From Meconema thalassinum (taxonomy: Eukaryota > Arthropoda > Insecta > Orthoptera > Tettigoniidae), in contig OX336389.2 in the NCBI GenBank assembly GCA_946902985.2, positions 789,384,979 to 789,448,978 of the forward strand: DNA of 64,000 bases, given 5' to 3'. This document shows, one piece after another, positions 1-12,639 of the stretch; position 1 is the stretch's first letter, and each line of letters starts with the position of its first letter. The notes below the pieces were generated by a model. That model was not told the DNA's origin. It did not search any database and saw nothing but the letters and a program-made list of their open reading frames with translations. A program made the position numbers and the translations under genes.

Positions 1-3000
1 TTATTTAGGCCATGCAAGGCCAGTGCTACGATATCGTGAGAAGTAATTTGTGATTTTAGTGAAATCGACATTTTTTCACTGACCACGAGGTCACGTCTGA
101 AGACAGGCGTCATATCAAATCTACAACTACAATTAATTGCCCAACGTGTGCCACATTAAAATCTAATCATGGCCAAGCTACACAACACGCGTGTGCCATT
201 GTGATTAATAAGATTTTTTTTAGTGATTCGAAGACATATAAAATCTGTGAGCGATACCACTTGTACGGTATTAATAGAGCCAGTGGCAGGAAAAAGCAGA
301 GCATTTGATCACCTGCAATTATTAGAGCCAGTGAGCCCTTGTATAAGATATTCCACATAGAATCTGTGAATTTAATTACCACGATGCCTACGCTAATGCA
401 CCACGTGATGGTGATTTTTCAACATCATCTTGATAGCGTCGTGATGGAGTAATTCCTGAAGTGAGGGAAACACCGATGAAACAAACCGCCACCATGGAAT
501 TGTCCAACCATTACCACGAGTTACAAGCTATGCACGAGATGAGGAACAAGGACCGAGAGGAAGGGCTGAAGCCCATAGCCTTAACCAGGAATATGCTAGG
601 AACCCTGAAAGCATATTACCCCTTCCAATGGGAATTGTGGAAGGTGAACTACCCTTTGAAATAATCGTGAGTCCTGTATTTTCTCTGTACAAGGTTTGTC
701 CAGGTTGATGTAGAACTTGAAAATATTTTTAGCCGAAACGACCCGATAATTTGACCACTTAGGTAGGAATGAATATTTTTTTCTTCTTGGCACTGGGACA
801 ATCTTTCAGTTAGTCACCACAGTCCGTGTCCTATACGGCAGGTGCGCATTTTCATGTATTTTTCAGTGTATTTATATGCCAGCAAGGAAGCTGGTAGTAT
901 AGGGAATACCCTATAGTTCGGTCCCTCATTTTGATTTGAAAGAACATTATTACCGTATCATTTATCAGCCGAAAGTAGCTGAAATATTTTTGTACTCTTT
1001 ATTTGACATTTTTCGTGAGTACGATTTACTTCGTGAAGTTCCAGAGGAACGAACCCATACACAGTAAGATTGGTGGGTAAATCTACATCGTATCATTTCA
1101 ATCATCACAGCAGAAGTTAGATGTTGTTATTTTGTTGAAGAATGTGCCAAGCCACGCACATCAAACACATGTGTACAAAGAATAGGATGAGTGACATATC
1201 TTTGGAAAGTCAGTGCAGTTAGTTGAACAAGTGTGCAGTCATTACTTTAGTATTCTTTGACATTATTACTACGTTACATATTTTTGAAGGGTAAAATATC
1301 CTAAGAAACACTATTAGGGAAGTGATTAGACATTTTAATACAATCTGTAGAGCACCCGAGGACTTTATTTTGTGCTACTGTAAGACTAAAAGGATCAGTT
1401 TTGAAATTCAATCTGTACTATGCCAAAGCCGTGTGCAATGCAGTGGGAAAATTGTTTGAGCGTGCCTGCTGATAACCAGTTGCTACCCGAGATGCAACGC
1501 GAGACGACATATTGACTTTTATGAGTGCTAATTTACGTCACAAGTCCTAGGAATATTGAAGGTCTTTGTTATTAATGTAACCTTGCTTTGGGGAACAGCT
1601 ATGTGAGCTGCTAACACCTGTTATTTCTTTTTCCACTTTAAAGAGTGAGGGGATGCTCGCTAACGCGAATTCCTTTAATGTTTTGAGCTGATGACATTGA
1701 TTCATCTAGCGTATTATAGAATAGTTTAAACATAAATGTTAATTGATCCAGTTTCTGTACAAAGTAAGGCTACTAAGTGTAATTTTAGTGTCCGTGAACA
1801 CATTATTGGTATTTAGGCAGGGCGGATGAATATTCGCCTATTGTTGGTTTATTCCGGCGTTCTTTGAGCTACGGCCAGGAGTACCGATGATACTTGCGTG
1901 CAATGGGGGTAAGACGCGCTAACCTGTGTTATTGTTGACTTGTAGAAGTCATATTCTTCGAGTGAATCTCAAGTAAGATCACATACTGCTGCCTACGACT
2001 GGAGGGATAAACTGAACTAACTAAACAGTATTTAAACCTTCTGATAAATCAAAAGAATAATTATCCTAAACCAACGGATTAATTAATTATTTATAAATAA
2101 CTGCAGCCATAATTCTGCAACCATTTACTTGTTGATTGATTGACACCGTGACTTCAATTCATTTCCATGTGGGAGGTGACCTTTAAATGAGCGGACACTT
2201 TTTTTCGACGACATGAATCTTCGGGAACCGTAGTCAGTAAATTATGGCTCGGGCGATTCAATGCTTGTAAGTCGCAGTGATTATTGCGCATTGCCAACCC
2301 ATTTCACATGCATGAGATGACGACTGGGTACAAACAGTATCTCAGTTCGCGAAGGCTGGCTAGTATTAGAGTGTTCATTTATTCATTCCCGAGTGTATTT
2401 AGCCTATTGTTCCTGTTAGACAAAAGAGTGTTATTTAATTGTTTTTTGATAGTCAGTGGTCAAACTATCATTAGAATTGGTAATAAGCATTTGTTTACGA
2501 CGCGTCTCGTCGTAATACTTACGTTCACTTAGGCATTAGACAGAATTTAAATGTAATATTAAATGTGGGCGTGGTACCATTCTAACCTAGGGATTGGTTT
2601 GCTAGCTGTTAAATGTAAATTATACCGAGTCATTTGTTTGTAAATTTGCTACGCGTAAATTCTTCTTGTACCACGCGCCTAGTTAGTGTTGCTTTTGTTT
2701 CATGTAACTAGGACTTCGCGAGGGTACTTAACGTCAAACTAGGGAACGACTCACTATTGTAATTAGAGTAGCGGATTAGCCGATTTCGACCCTCGGAAGT
2801 AGTTTAGGGGTCTTACTTGAATAAATCATGCACGAAATCTTACTTAAGACTGGATCTCATTATTGCTAGCTTTGTATTTTTCGGATGTATTTCTTTGGGC
2901 GTCAATGACCTGTTTCCGTGCTAAATGACCCAGATCCCCTGGATCAAGCCCTCGTGCTGAGCAAGCCCACAAAGAAATGCCCCCGATCCTCTCAGGTGAT

Positions 3001-3115
3001 GGGTTCGATGACGGGGTCTTTCGAAGTACCATTTCTTTCGGCGGATGGTACCCGGATAACCTCCTCTAACGTGCTCACCTTTCATAGAAATAATATATGG
3101 TCATACTTCGCCTAG
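1..3115 (+). repeat. Long diverged LTR-like repeat, copy 1 (cut by window start)
   Basis: AT-rich noncoding DNA that shares ordered short matches with 6100-9480. The clearest are CGCGAGGG near 2717 versus 9133, an AATAAAT at 2820 versus 9253, and ACTTAAG followed by a CTGGAT block at 2843 versus 9269. The matches are collinear over more than 2 kb, but identity is only around 60% by eye, so this is an old shared family and not a recent duplication. No reverse transcriptase is linked to it. An LTR identity is inferred from length, base composition and AATAAA-like signals near the 3' end. The boundaries are approximate. Confidence 0.4.
494..664 (+). CDS. Small ORF of 56 codons inside the LTR-like repeat copy 1, function unknown
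   Basis: The ATG sits in an ideal animal start context (GCCACCATGG at 488-497) and opens 56 codons ending in TAA. An in-frame ATG lies upstream at 476 but in poorer context. The predicted peptide begins MELSNHYHEL, is rich in charged residues in its first half and has a Trp/Tyr-rich C-terminus (YYPFQWELWKVNYPLK). I recognise no domain, signal peptide or membrane segment. Just after the stop, TCGTGAGT at 665-672 resembles a 5' splice site. Copy 2 has an ORF of exactly the same length at 6786-6956. It could be a real retroelement peptide, a 5' exon, or chance. Confidence 0.25.
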   Translation: MELSNHYHELQAMHEMRNKDREEGLKPIALTRNMLGTLKAYYPFQWELWKVNYPLK

Positions 3116-6099
3116 CTCAATCAGTTCGGGGATGGTACGTTCATTTCCCACGATATGACACATATATTTTGGGATCATGAGCAACACAGGTGAACAGTCA
3201 AAATAAAAATAAAAAATCACAAACATATTGAATTATAAAATATGGCACTCCACAAAATCTTAAATTAAACAAATAAAATGACATTAATATAAAATTCAAA
3301 TATTAAATACGCAAACTTGTTCCGTTATCAAAATATAGGAACATCCCCTTTGCACAAAGTGTTCTATGGACACTGTTACTACGGCTCCACTGAGTCTATA
3401 ACAGGTCTGCTCTCACTTCCATATAACATGGAAGAATATAAATTCTGCTAAATCTTACTGATTCTATAATATTCAAAAATATTCTTTTAGGGCAATTCCC
3501 TGAATGATCATTAGCCGTCTACATTAAGCGTTGACAACTAATTTAATTGACAACTTTTCCTTGTGTTTTTCAAAATGTGTTTTACTTATTTTTGGTTTAG
3601 ATTCCTCAAATGTTCCTTCTTTCACATAACATGTTAAGTACTATTCTTATGGGTCGTTGTGCATTCCATCGATTCTAAAAAATAGTGAATCATTCATTGA
3701 GACTGCATCTCTCCGGCACATCTCTTTGTTCTATTAAAGGAACTCTCTGCAAATTGATGTGTCACACGGGAACTTTATAGATATTCTGGAATATAAGATT
3801 CCCAAATATGGCCTTTTAATGAATATTTTTTTTGCAGGAAACAATATTTATAACGCATGCTAATGGATTATATTATCCACGATTTCATTTATATTGCCAA
3901 ACAATCTTTACAACTTCTGTATATTAATTTCCAGTAAGCCTCAACAAGCCATTTACGGTCTATGACCCTCCTCAAGTGGTGTGCTAGGCACACGTAATTT
4001 ATGACTCTCGTCTCACTCTCAACAGCGATACCATTGTGGTCTCCTTTTACCAGCTGGGCTTCGCGGGGATACGCAAGTAACAATCTCTTCACTCTGGAAG
4101 GCTTTAACGCATTCTTTTGCTCATTAGCAAACATTCAACACGCACAGGTAAGTTAATCAATGCATGAGCATCCTCATTGCTTGGAGTATTAAGCGATCTT
4201 TAATTACGGGGGATCTAACACAAATATGCAACCATACGGCAGAACGTAATATCAAACCCAAGGGTCCAAACCTCTTCTACTGGGATTTTTCGACGATACC
4301 GTGGAAGTGGGACACAGCATCAATCCATCCAAAATTAGAGCGGACGGAACTCACAGTCCTCTTTTGCGATATATATATTTTTTGCAACAGCGCGGGACAC
4401 CAGGCCCTCTGCGCCAATACGCAACATGCTCCCCAATTGTCCTTAAGACCGACGACTCGACTCGTCATAATACTGCCGCGGCTACTACGCCTAAGAATGA
4501 TATTACCTTATTTAATTTCTTGCAAAATCACTCAATTCTACTTTAATCGTCACTATTATCAGCGGTATAAATCTATATTTCTCTTAAAACTTTCCGTGAA
4601 GACCGGTTAACTTCCTTACAGCCCTCCTTCATACAACTGAATTTAATTTGGCTTATCATTATTTATAATTATTTCATAAAATAATCCTACCTTTTCAACA
4701 ATATATTGGGCTTTTTCCATCCTATACAATTCAAATTCAAAGTCAAATTTTTCCTGCTAAGGCTCTATTCAAATCACTACTAGACACACAAACGTTATGG
4801 TGACACACAGTTATTCAGAATGCACGACTCTCCACCAACAATCATAATGAAAATAGTGAGTACTTACATATTTGGAGGTCTTCGCCAATGACTTTGGAAC
4901 TTAACGTCCACCATTTTGGTAGATTACCCTCTCATGACACCAGTAACACATTTCTACACTTTTCACATATATTTTCATTTCACAACTTGCACCCTTGACC
5001 CACATCTTCATTTCACTTAGCTTCCCTTTCCTTAGGGTGTTTTGATACATCAAATTATAATTATACACTTATTTCTTAACACTTGACATATTTCAAAAAT
5101 TATTTACAAACTGAATTCACTCGAGCATACAATAATGATTCTTTCCACTACCTTTAACACGTGGTTATAGTCCTTCCTATTCGCACGTTTTTACAATTTC
5201 TCCATTCGTCTCGTCCGGGAAATGCAGGTATTGGCGTATTTCTATCCCTGTCCTAGACATCTACTTGAACGAATGGAAGTCTCTGAACTCCTACCTCCGT
5301 CGGTCTCCTCTTCTCCTCGGAATGTTATATTTTCAAATTTTCTGTTCTGGGTTCGATCGGCGCGGAACTCATTTTGTTGGCGCGATATTAATTCCCTATC
5401 GCTGCAATAGCGTTCTTTCTATGTGGTTCTCTTATTAACAAGTTTCCTTAGAACCGTAGCCTAGTCTCGAACTAGCAAATTCGCAATGTGTGGTTCTCAC
5501 TCTAGTCCCACAAGTAACTGTTTATAACTTGTAATCCTCACCGGGATTCTTACCGTTTCTGTTTTGAAGACCTAATATGATTTCAAACCGTCACTTCTAC
5601 TGACGAACTGTAACTATCGCTGTTTGACTAATGTCCCTTTGGACCGACGCTTGTCGTCAACTTCCCCAAGCATAGGTAAAGCTTCGACTATCGATATTGA
5701 GCCCGCCTGAGCTCATTGCTCGGTGGTATTTCTACGAATGTTTATGCACATGTCATGCTTCATCATTGAACGTGCCCTGGAAGCAGAGCGGCATGTCACG
5801 AGAAAGGGATGGTGTCTTGACTCTGGACATTCATCCTAAATATCTTTCTGAGCACCCATTGTTCTACTTCTTGATTGTAAAAGCCTCAGAACTTTCCACA
5901 TAGTCATTCAGCATCAGATAAACATTATTATGTTTCTAAATTTATTTTTGGTAAAGGTAATTTACGCCGCAGATATGCAGAAGGAAGTCAATAGACTGTC
6001 AACGACTCAAGTATCCGCTTAGACACAGCAGGACGAGCCCATGCTCACTGACAACCAATTTTGTAGCCGTCCAAGTAAGACGTGCTGAGTAGACCGTCC
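3116..6099. other. AT-rich intergenic stretch, no gene recognised
   Basis: I find no protein domain, tRNA-like structure or clear repeat boundary here. The longest frame, 4164-4610 on the plus strand, overlaps open frames in other phases and looks like chance. Confidence 0.5.
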
Positions 6100-9000
6100 G
6101 TGGGACGAAGAACTTACAAGTCCATCCATGTGGTGATGAAAATCTACAACCATCGAGTATTATTTGTCACGATATTTGTGAAGTGATTGTGAAACCAACA
6201 GTATTGGCAATTTGTAAATCCATCGTGGGAATTGTGGAAAATTGTGATATATTTCCGACATTATTTTTTTGGTCACGTGGAACACCACATTTCGACACGA
6301 GGGCCAATATAAAATTGAAGTCCACGAGGGACGTGAAACATTGTGAAAGAATTAGTCATCCACTATCATCGTGTGTAAAAAGGCACACCACCACACCACA
6401 ACACAAAGTGTAATCAATTTTGACACAGGATTATCACGATCCAGAGCGATATTTGCTATCGTAAAATCTGAGAGCATAATACTGCATGTGGTACATAGCA
6501 TCTGTGAACGCAGACAGTGAAGGACATTTGAAAATAAGTCTGCAATATTACTGTGTAAAATCAGTGAGAATTCTAATCAATTGTCATGACTCGATAATTC
6601 TACACTCTGTGAAATCACGAGTGCAATCTCTAATAAGATGTGTTAACCGGACATTAGCCACACGTGCATCTTTCTACAAGTACTGTCCATGGGTGACATG
6701 GAGTAGACTTCTACAATGTGAGGGGAATATCTGAAGAATAGGTACTTCGTCATGGCAGGAGGATGACCTGACAACCACGAGGGACATGGAGCTAGGTCGC
6801 CCATCAACCCGAAAGCTGACTGCAGGGAGGAGATGTACGTGTACCAGACACGTGGACGCAGTAGGAGACTGGATCGGAGTTGGTCTGATCCAAGAAGCCT
6901 GGTTTGGAAACCTCATTGGAACCGTCCAGGTCTTTGTTACGCCTCAATTACGATGAAATTGAGATGAGGCGAATTGTACTGTAACTCTGCATCTTCTCAT
7001 TTGTGCGTATTTTCTGAGGTAGATTGAATGTTGAATAGTTAACCGAACTTGTAATAACCAGCTTAGGTAGGATTTCTAGTTAGCATTTTGCTAATTTTCT
7101 TTTTCAGTGTGAGTTAGTCACCGTTTGGTGCATTGTGTTATATGTCAGTAGGACGTAACGTCCTAACAACTTGCTAGACACGACCACATATCATTTTGAT
7201 CTGTCTTGGTCAACCCTTAGAGTGGGTTAGATTTTTAGGAAGGATGGACAGCTATTCTTGGGTTCATTTTTTGCTGTAACACCTTCCATGTCACTTCCAA
7301 GGTACGCCACTGCCTGAGAAGGCCGTATCATTTGATGACCTACTGACGTCATCACATTTATAAGAATTTATGTTATTTACAGTCAACGTGAAGCTTTGAA
7401 GGCACATTCAGTTCTAGAATGAACGTACAGGGACTATATTTAAATATGCCTGAAGAGCATCGAACCCTGATACTCTCCGTATCAATTTAGACATCTTAGC
7501 AGTTGTAAGATTGTCGTCATTGTTATATTTTGTGTGAAGTCTAGGACACGCAAAGTTTTGTTTTTAAGATATGTAAATATTAGTCGAATGGCATCTCTTT
7601 GTCAACTCAGAGCACTCCAGAGAGAGTGGGATATATTTGTGAAAGTGTTACTTGGAATTTTAAGACATGACTTATCATAGTACGCCGTATTTTTACGTGG
7701 TACAGTTTCTTTGAGTGTTTATTTGTTATAAGTTATTATGTTTGAGCCAGCATGATTCACTATAGGAACTTTATTGAGTGAATTCTAGCCTGCAGAAGGT
7801 GTAATCAGTTGCCGGACGCAACTATGAAGCCAACTTGCTTTGTCAAGCACCAGTGAGAACGGGTTTCAATTACCCAGAGTACACTACGCTCTATTTGTGA
7901 GACGACTTTGTTACTTTTAGACAGATCCTAGTGCATTGTATTTACCGTTTGGAGATTTGATTCATTATTTGGGTCAAGGCCAGCGATCATGTTGTAGGAA
8001 TCAGATGTTTTTGCTGACGTCATGGAGACGAGCATGTTAACTGTTTTGATCGCTATTGGAGAGCGACTTTATACAGACACCAGTTGAGAGTGTGTAATTT
8101 TGATAGGAAGTTAGATGTTGTCTATTATTTATTGGTGATGAAGACACCTGTTTGAGGCTATTGGTGTTATATTTTGAGTGCGAGGAATGCGCTGTCGTAC
8201 AGAGTTCATTTAGCGACCATTCTTTCCGGGACTAGCCCGAGACTGCATCAGGAGAGCTGTGCGCCCCTGACAGTTATATTTTGCAACCGAGTCTTGTCAA
8301 CTCGTGTTATTGTGCCAACAATTGAGTCCATGTTTTTGTAAGTGATTGATCTTACGCAAGAATTCACTCTGTGTAGCCTAGGTGTCCTGGAATCATCAGC
8401 CAATCATCATAAACCAACGACAAATCTAAACTACGCTCCTAATAATAATAAATACATAATTATTATAAGTAAATGCTAAATAGCCATGACAGTGGACTTA
8501 AACTTGATTTCTCAACGTTGTGCCAGCTGCTTGATTCCATTTTGATGTTTTTCATTTCCATCGGGAAATGACTTTAGACATTGTACACTACTCTGAGACT
8601 ACGGAGCAGCGTATGAACCAGTAGTTCATACCTGGTGGAGCACGATGCTCATGCGACCTAAGTCGTGATTTTTATCACGCATTTGCCACCATAAATGACA
8701 CAATTAGATGACCCTTGAATACAAACGGTATTCAAACGTACAGGCAGGTTTAATAAGAGATCATGAGAATGCTGTGTTTTCTTTCTTTCTTTCTTGATGT
8801 GTTAATACTACATGTACAACCATTTTACCTTTAGTTTTTAAGACTGTATTTAATCATATTTGTTTGCTGGTTATCATGTAGCTCTTTATGTAATGTTTGT
8901 TCTTACGCTAGTCTTTTGCCGTAAATGCTTGTGATAATGTTAGGACTTAGCTAGATTCAGTAAATCGTAACTGGAAAGTCGTGAGTGGTACCATCATAAA

Positions 9001-9480
9001 TCTGATTTTCTTATTGTTTGTTAACTTAGCTTCTGTTTTACATAGTAACCCATTTCATCCGTGTAGGGTCTACTTTTCGTGCAACTACCCTAGATTTGTT
9101 GTTGTTGTGTTCTTTGCGTAATAAAACTTTCGCGAGGGTTTTAAATTTCAATCACTGTAGGATTATTGACCCTTTATTTTCTTTTTTATTAGCTTGCGGG
9201 AATATCCCGAAACAAACCCTCCGAACTAGGATAGGTGTTTTTGATTCTTTTAATAAATTTTACACAAGTTTACTTAAGTCTGGATGTTATTATTTTATAG
9301 TTTAAATGTTTCTCCAGTATACTTCTTGTGTTATCATTGACACATACCATGTCTGCCCAGATCGCCCCCTGATCTTGCGTCTCGTGCACACTGACCTATA
9401 AGAAGTACATCCGATCCTCTTCGGCTTATATGTCCAGACGGTGAGTTGTCAGGGAAGTAATTTCGGTTAGTGACGACCCT
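6100..9480 (+). repeat. Long diverged LTR-like repeat, copy 2
   Basis: This is collinear with 1-3115 (see copy 1), with matching blocks near 8420 (AAACCAACG, also at 2071), 8300 (GTGTTATTGT, also near 1926), 9133 and 9269. It contains one GC-richer island at about 6740-6960 that holds a 56-codon ORF. AATAAATT at 9253 could be a polyadenylation signal. No terminal duplication could be identified, so it may be a solo LTR of an unknown family. The ends are approximate. Confidence 0.4.
6786..6956 (+). CDS. Small ORF of 56 codons inside the LTR-like repeat copy 2, function unknown
   Basis: The ATG in GACATGGA opens 56 codons ending in TGA, the same length to the base as the ORF at 494-664. Both begin MEL. 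The peptide is basic at first (RPSTRKLTAGRRCTCTRH) and then hydrophobic with Gly/Trp (DWIGVGLIQEAWFGNLIG). I recognise no family. It lies about 2.48 kb before the shared ACTTAAG block, against 2.35 kb in copy 1, so the two ORFs occupy comparable positions. Peptide similarity beyond the start is weak, so homology of the ORFs is suggested by length and place more than by sequence. Confidence 0.22.
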   Translation: MELGRPSTRKLTAGRRCTCTRHVDAVGDWIGVGLIQEAWFGNLIGTVQVFVTPQLR

Positions 9481-9770
9481 CACGGGTCGTCTGACGGGCT
9501 CAATATGGCGTTATGGACCTCTTCCGGCCTCGATGAACTGTTGAACCAGTGTAACCCTTCCGGGCTTTACGGATGACTGGATACTGCTGAAACAGCATGA
9601 CCCTCTCGGGGTTAACGGGATACTGAATAACTGGTGAGACAGTATGATCCTCTCCTGGGATTCATAAGACTGAATGATTGATGAAGCAGCATGACCTTCT
9701 CGGGATTCATAAAAACTGAATTATTGATGAAACAGCATGACCCTCTCGGGGTTCGTAAATACAGAACGAT
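9455..9770. repeat. 46-47 bp minisatellite, about 6-7 diverged units
   Basis: The landmark CAGCATGA (or CAGTATGA, CAGTGTAA) recurs at 9546, 9593, 9640, 9687 and 9733, a spacing of 46-47 bases, with older units recognisable back to about 9457. Each unit carries a CCCTCTCGGGGTT-like block and a TGATTGATGAAA-like block. The last three units are most alike. It reads through in frame on the minus strand as repetitive peptide, but this is not a plausible gene. Confidence 0.8.
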
Positions 9771-10257
9771 ACTTCTTTGTTTGAAGGCCCTATATATTTG
9801 AAATGACAAAATATAGTCCATCTCACCTTCTTGAAACTTAAGTTTTGATATAATACTCGTAGCGAGTTGAGAATATTACACCTGTGTACTACAGAGTTCC
9901 TAGGTTTCAAAAATTCTTCTTAATTCTGAAATCGATCGTTCAATCTCTCTTCAAAAATTCGGAAAGTGATTGGTACTCCACATGAGCGGTCCTCTTTACT
10001 GGTAACTTGGCGCGGATTCCTACGCCCATGATCCATGACATAATGCCTTATCATCACTTCTTGTCTGTATAAATATTATAAAGTTTTATATTTTCTAAAA
10101 TCCACTTTCCAATTATCCACAACTATGATGTATTCATATGTTATTAATTTTTCTTTAAACTCGAAATCCAGGTTATTTCATTACATTTCAGGCCACCCCT
10201 CCAGCTAATATCACGAAAATATCGTCGGCTCAAATTTAATCGGTTGTTCCCCGGTCC
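9771..10257. other. AT-rich stretch without recognisable features
   Basis: No gene or repeat boundary is seen between the minisatellite and the LTR that begins at 10262. Confidence 0.5.
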
Positions 10258-10261
10258 ATAT

Positions 10262-12095
10262 TGCTTTACCCTTGTTGTGGGGGTAGAACCTGGGGGTGAT
10301 TAGGTGTGGAGGGTGGTGTATAATTATGGGGAATTTCGGTTGGTCTGAGGGATCGACGGAAGAGTGTTGGAAGGCGTGGCGTGTGAAAGGGTAAAACTTC
10401 TAAGTATGAGGGATCACAATCGAGGGATGCTCCCGCGGATTAAAGGTAACGTCTGGCAAATTAAAAGGGGAACGATTGAAGCTAAGACTGGCTGCTGACA
10501 CTGCGTTACGAGCAAGGCGCGCTAGAGGACAAGGTCGGCTGGCGCAAGCAAACTAATAACGCTGACCCAAGTACTTTGGTGTATGAATATGTTGTGTGTG
10601 GGGAAGCAGGCCGTGATGTAGGGTGAGAACACAATAACAACAATTGGGCTTTGATAATAATAGTGTATTAGCTTACTAAGAACTGTAGTGTGAATGTAGA
10701 TGCTTCCCTGAAAGTAGGGATAGCTTTCAAATAGGGATGAGTACAATGTAATTAGGTGCGGTAATGGGGAAGGATAACGATTAATTGTAGGACTCTGAGA
10801 TGTACACACTCCCCTGAAGTACGGAGACGGGGCTCTTCGCTCGGGCAGCAATTCTGGAGGCAACAGACCCCCTCTCCTGTTTCGGAAGTCCATGTATGTG
10901 TTATAGGTTTGCTGACTGAGCGTTTCCTCAAAGTTGTGGCAGTCAGTTCCTGTGTTGATGTTTATGAGGTGTGGTAAGCCTTTGTGCAAGAGCTGTGTTT
11001 TAGCTCTGCTGGCTTGTGTGGTAAGAAGTGTGTCGTTGTTGCTGTTGCTTACAGCCTAGGGGTATTTTGAAGGGTGAAAATAATGTAGGGTGTTGGGCAG
11101 ATAAGTGTAACTGGCGTAGATGAACTGGGTAATTGTAGATAGATGTATGGAGTGTAGATCTAGTTGTAGGTTCCTTGGCGTATGTGCATATCTCTGTTAA
11201 CCCTTTATAGGTCCTTGGGATACTATCTTCCCACCATGTATTTATAGAACGGTGTTAGGGAGAGAATCTTCCCACCCATTTCATTTCAAGCAGTTCTACA
11301 TGCATCCACATGCTAGATGCAGAGAAATATTGAGAACCCATTAAGTTGATGAATACTGTCATCAGAAACCAAAGTTGGGAAGCATATATCCCAGTGGTCT
11401 CCACAGTGCACGTGCTCGCCAGTTCGGTTGTGTTGAGTGAAAAATATGCATTGTTTTACCGAAGAAGGTGCTTTTTTATTGAAGATAAGAGATTTGTAAA
11501 CGCTGGTATATAGCTGAAATACAATGTTAATAATGTTTTTGGTCACTTGAGTAAATATATTTCAGCTAGAATAGAAATTATTATCCTGCTCAGGGTGCTT
11601 GCCATTGAATAGTGGATTTTAAAATAAATTTTCTGTGTTTTTAGTAAATACTATTTTGAAATTATTGAATTATTTTCGAATATAATTACTTTTAACATTC
11701 CAAAATCACTTTTATATTTTTGTGCAGTTTTCGGCAAAGATGATATAGGTCACCGACCTTGTGTTGCGTGGGAGTTACGGGTTTTTCATAATTATAGAGC
11801 ATGATGGGTGTTTTTATCTATTATATCCTGTTAAATAAACCTCATAATTGAGTGATAAACAGAATATTATTACCCCATTGCTCATTTAAGAAACATACTG
11901 TCGGGTGTGGGCAGGGGGATAATAATTTCCCACCCCATATTTCATAAAATAGAATCCACAACCATAAAATTGTTGCATATTCCTACTCATCTATCACACC
12001 CAATTACAAATGTGCAAAAAAAGCAAATATTTTTTTCTCCCAGTCTTTTGCCCTATAAAGGGTTAAGGGCGCTAAGTGCCCTTAGGGCCCTAACA
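10262..12095 (-). repeat. LTR copy 1 (3' LTR of the minus-strand element), split by a piggyBac-like insert
   Basis: It aligns with 22880-23845 over its full length once 866 bases (insert plus one TTAA) are removed, leaving about 968 bases against 966. Divergence is about 6-7% by eye, so the insertion is much older than the Gypsy element at 27755. The left end reads TGCTTTACCC and the right end GGGCCCTAACA; on the minus strand this is TGTTAGGGCCC...GCA. Confidence 0.8.
11201..12062. mobile_element. Non-autonomous piggyBac-like DNA transposon (862 bp)
   Basis: The ends are perfect 11 bp inverted repeats, CCCTTTATAGG at 11201-11211 and CCTATAAAGGG at 12052-12062, flanked by TTAA at 11197-11200 and 12063-12066. 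TTAA targeting and CCC-starting ends are the signature of the piggyBac superfamily. The second LTR copy shows the uninterrupted sequence CTGTTAAGGGCG at 23811-23822, a direct view of the empty site. No transposase is encoded, so it must be mobilised in trans. The minus-strand frame 11313-11546 (77 codons) shows no DDD transposase or zinc-finger motif. Confidence 0.93.
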
Positions 12096-12154
12096 ACTCG
12101 TTGTCCCAATTTAGTTTGCGTCCTCTCAAACTGTTCTCAGACGTAAGGGGGCTC

Positions 12155-12335
12155 TCCTCTTCTTCTTCTTCTTCTTCATCATCCTTCTTCCTCATCCTTC
12201 TTCTTCTTCTTGTCTTCTCTGGTCGTGGTGGTGTAGCTGATGTATCAAGTGTGGTCGTGTGTGTGTGTACTCTCAGGTGGGGTAGGTTGTTTTAAGGGTG
12301 GAACATTATTTGTATATATATATATATATATAATT
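12155..12335. repeat. (TTC)n tract and (TA)n microsatellite
   Basis: An imperfect CTT/TTC tract runs from about 12157 to 12214, and a TA run of about ten units lies at 12313-12332. Confidence 0.9.
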
Positions 12336-12639
12336 GCTGGGAATATAAGAAATTGTGAAATACAAATCATCAATTACTAATCATAAATACAATAGGGTAA
12401 TAAATTGAGGTATTGCCGCAGAGAGGAAAAATCTGATGAGTAAGCATTTTTGCTGTCTTCGAAGCGCGTGAAAAAATTGCTCTCTGCGTGTACAAAAATA
12501 TAAAATATGCCATGTGAAATGTGTAACAAGAAGTTCCGTGACGAACTAAAGAGCCTACTTTTCATGCCAATGATTAATCTAAAGTGTATGAACCTATCTA
12601 CAATAATCACGAAATTCAGTTGGTAATATCGAAATGTCT

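Noticed and set aside
4164..4610. 148-codon plus-strand frame
   Set aside because: Two other frames overlap it in different phases, the product has no recognisable domain, and codon composition looks random.
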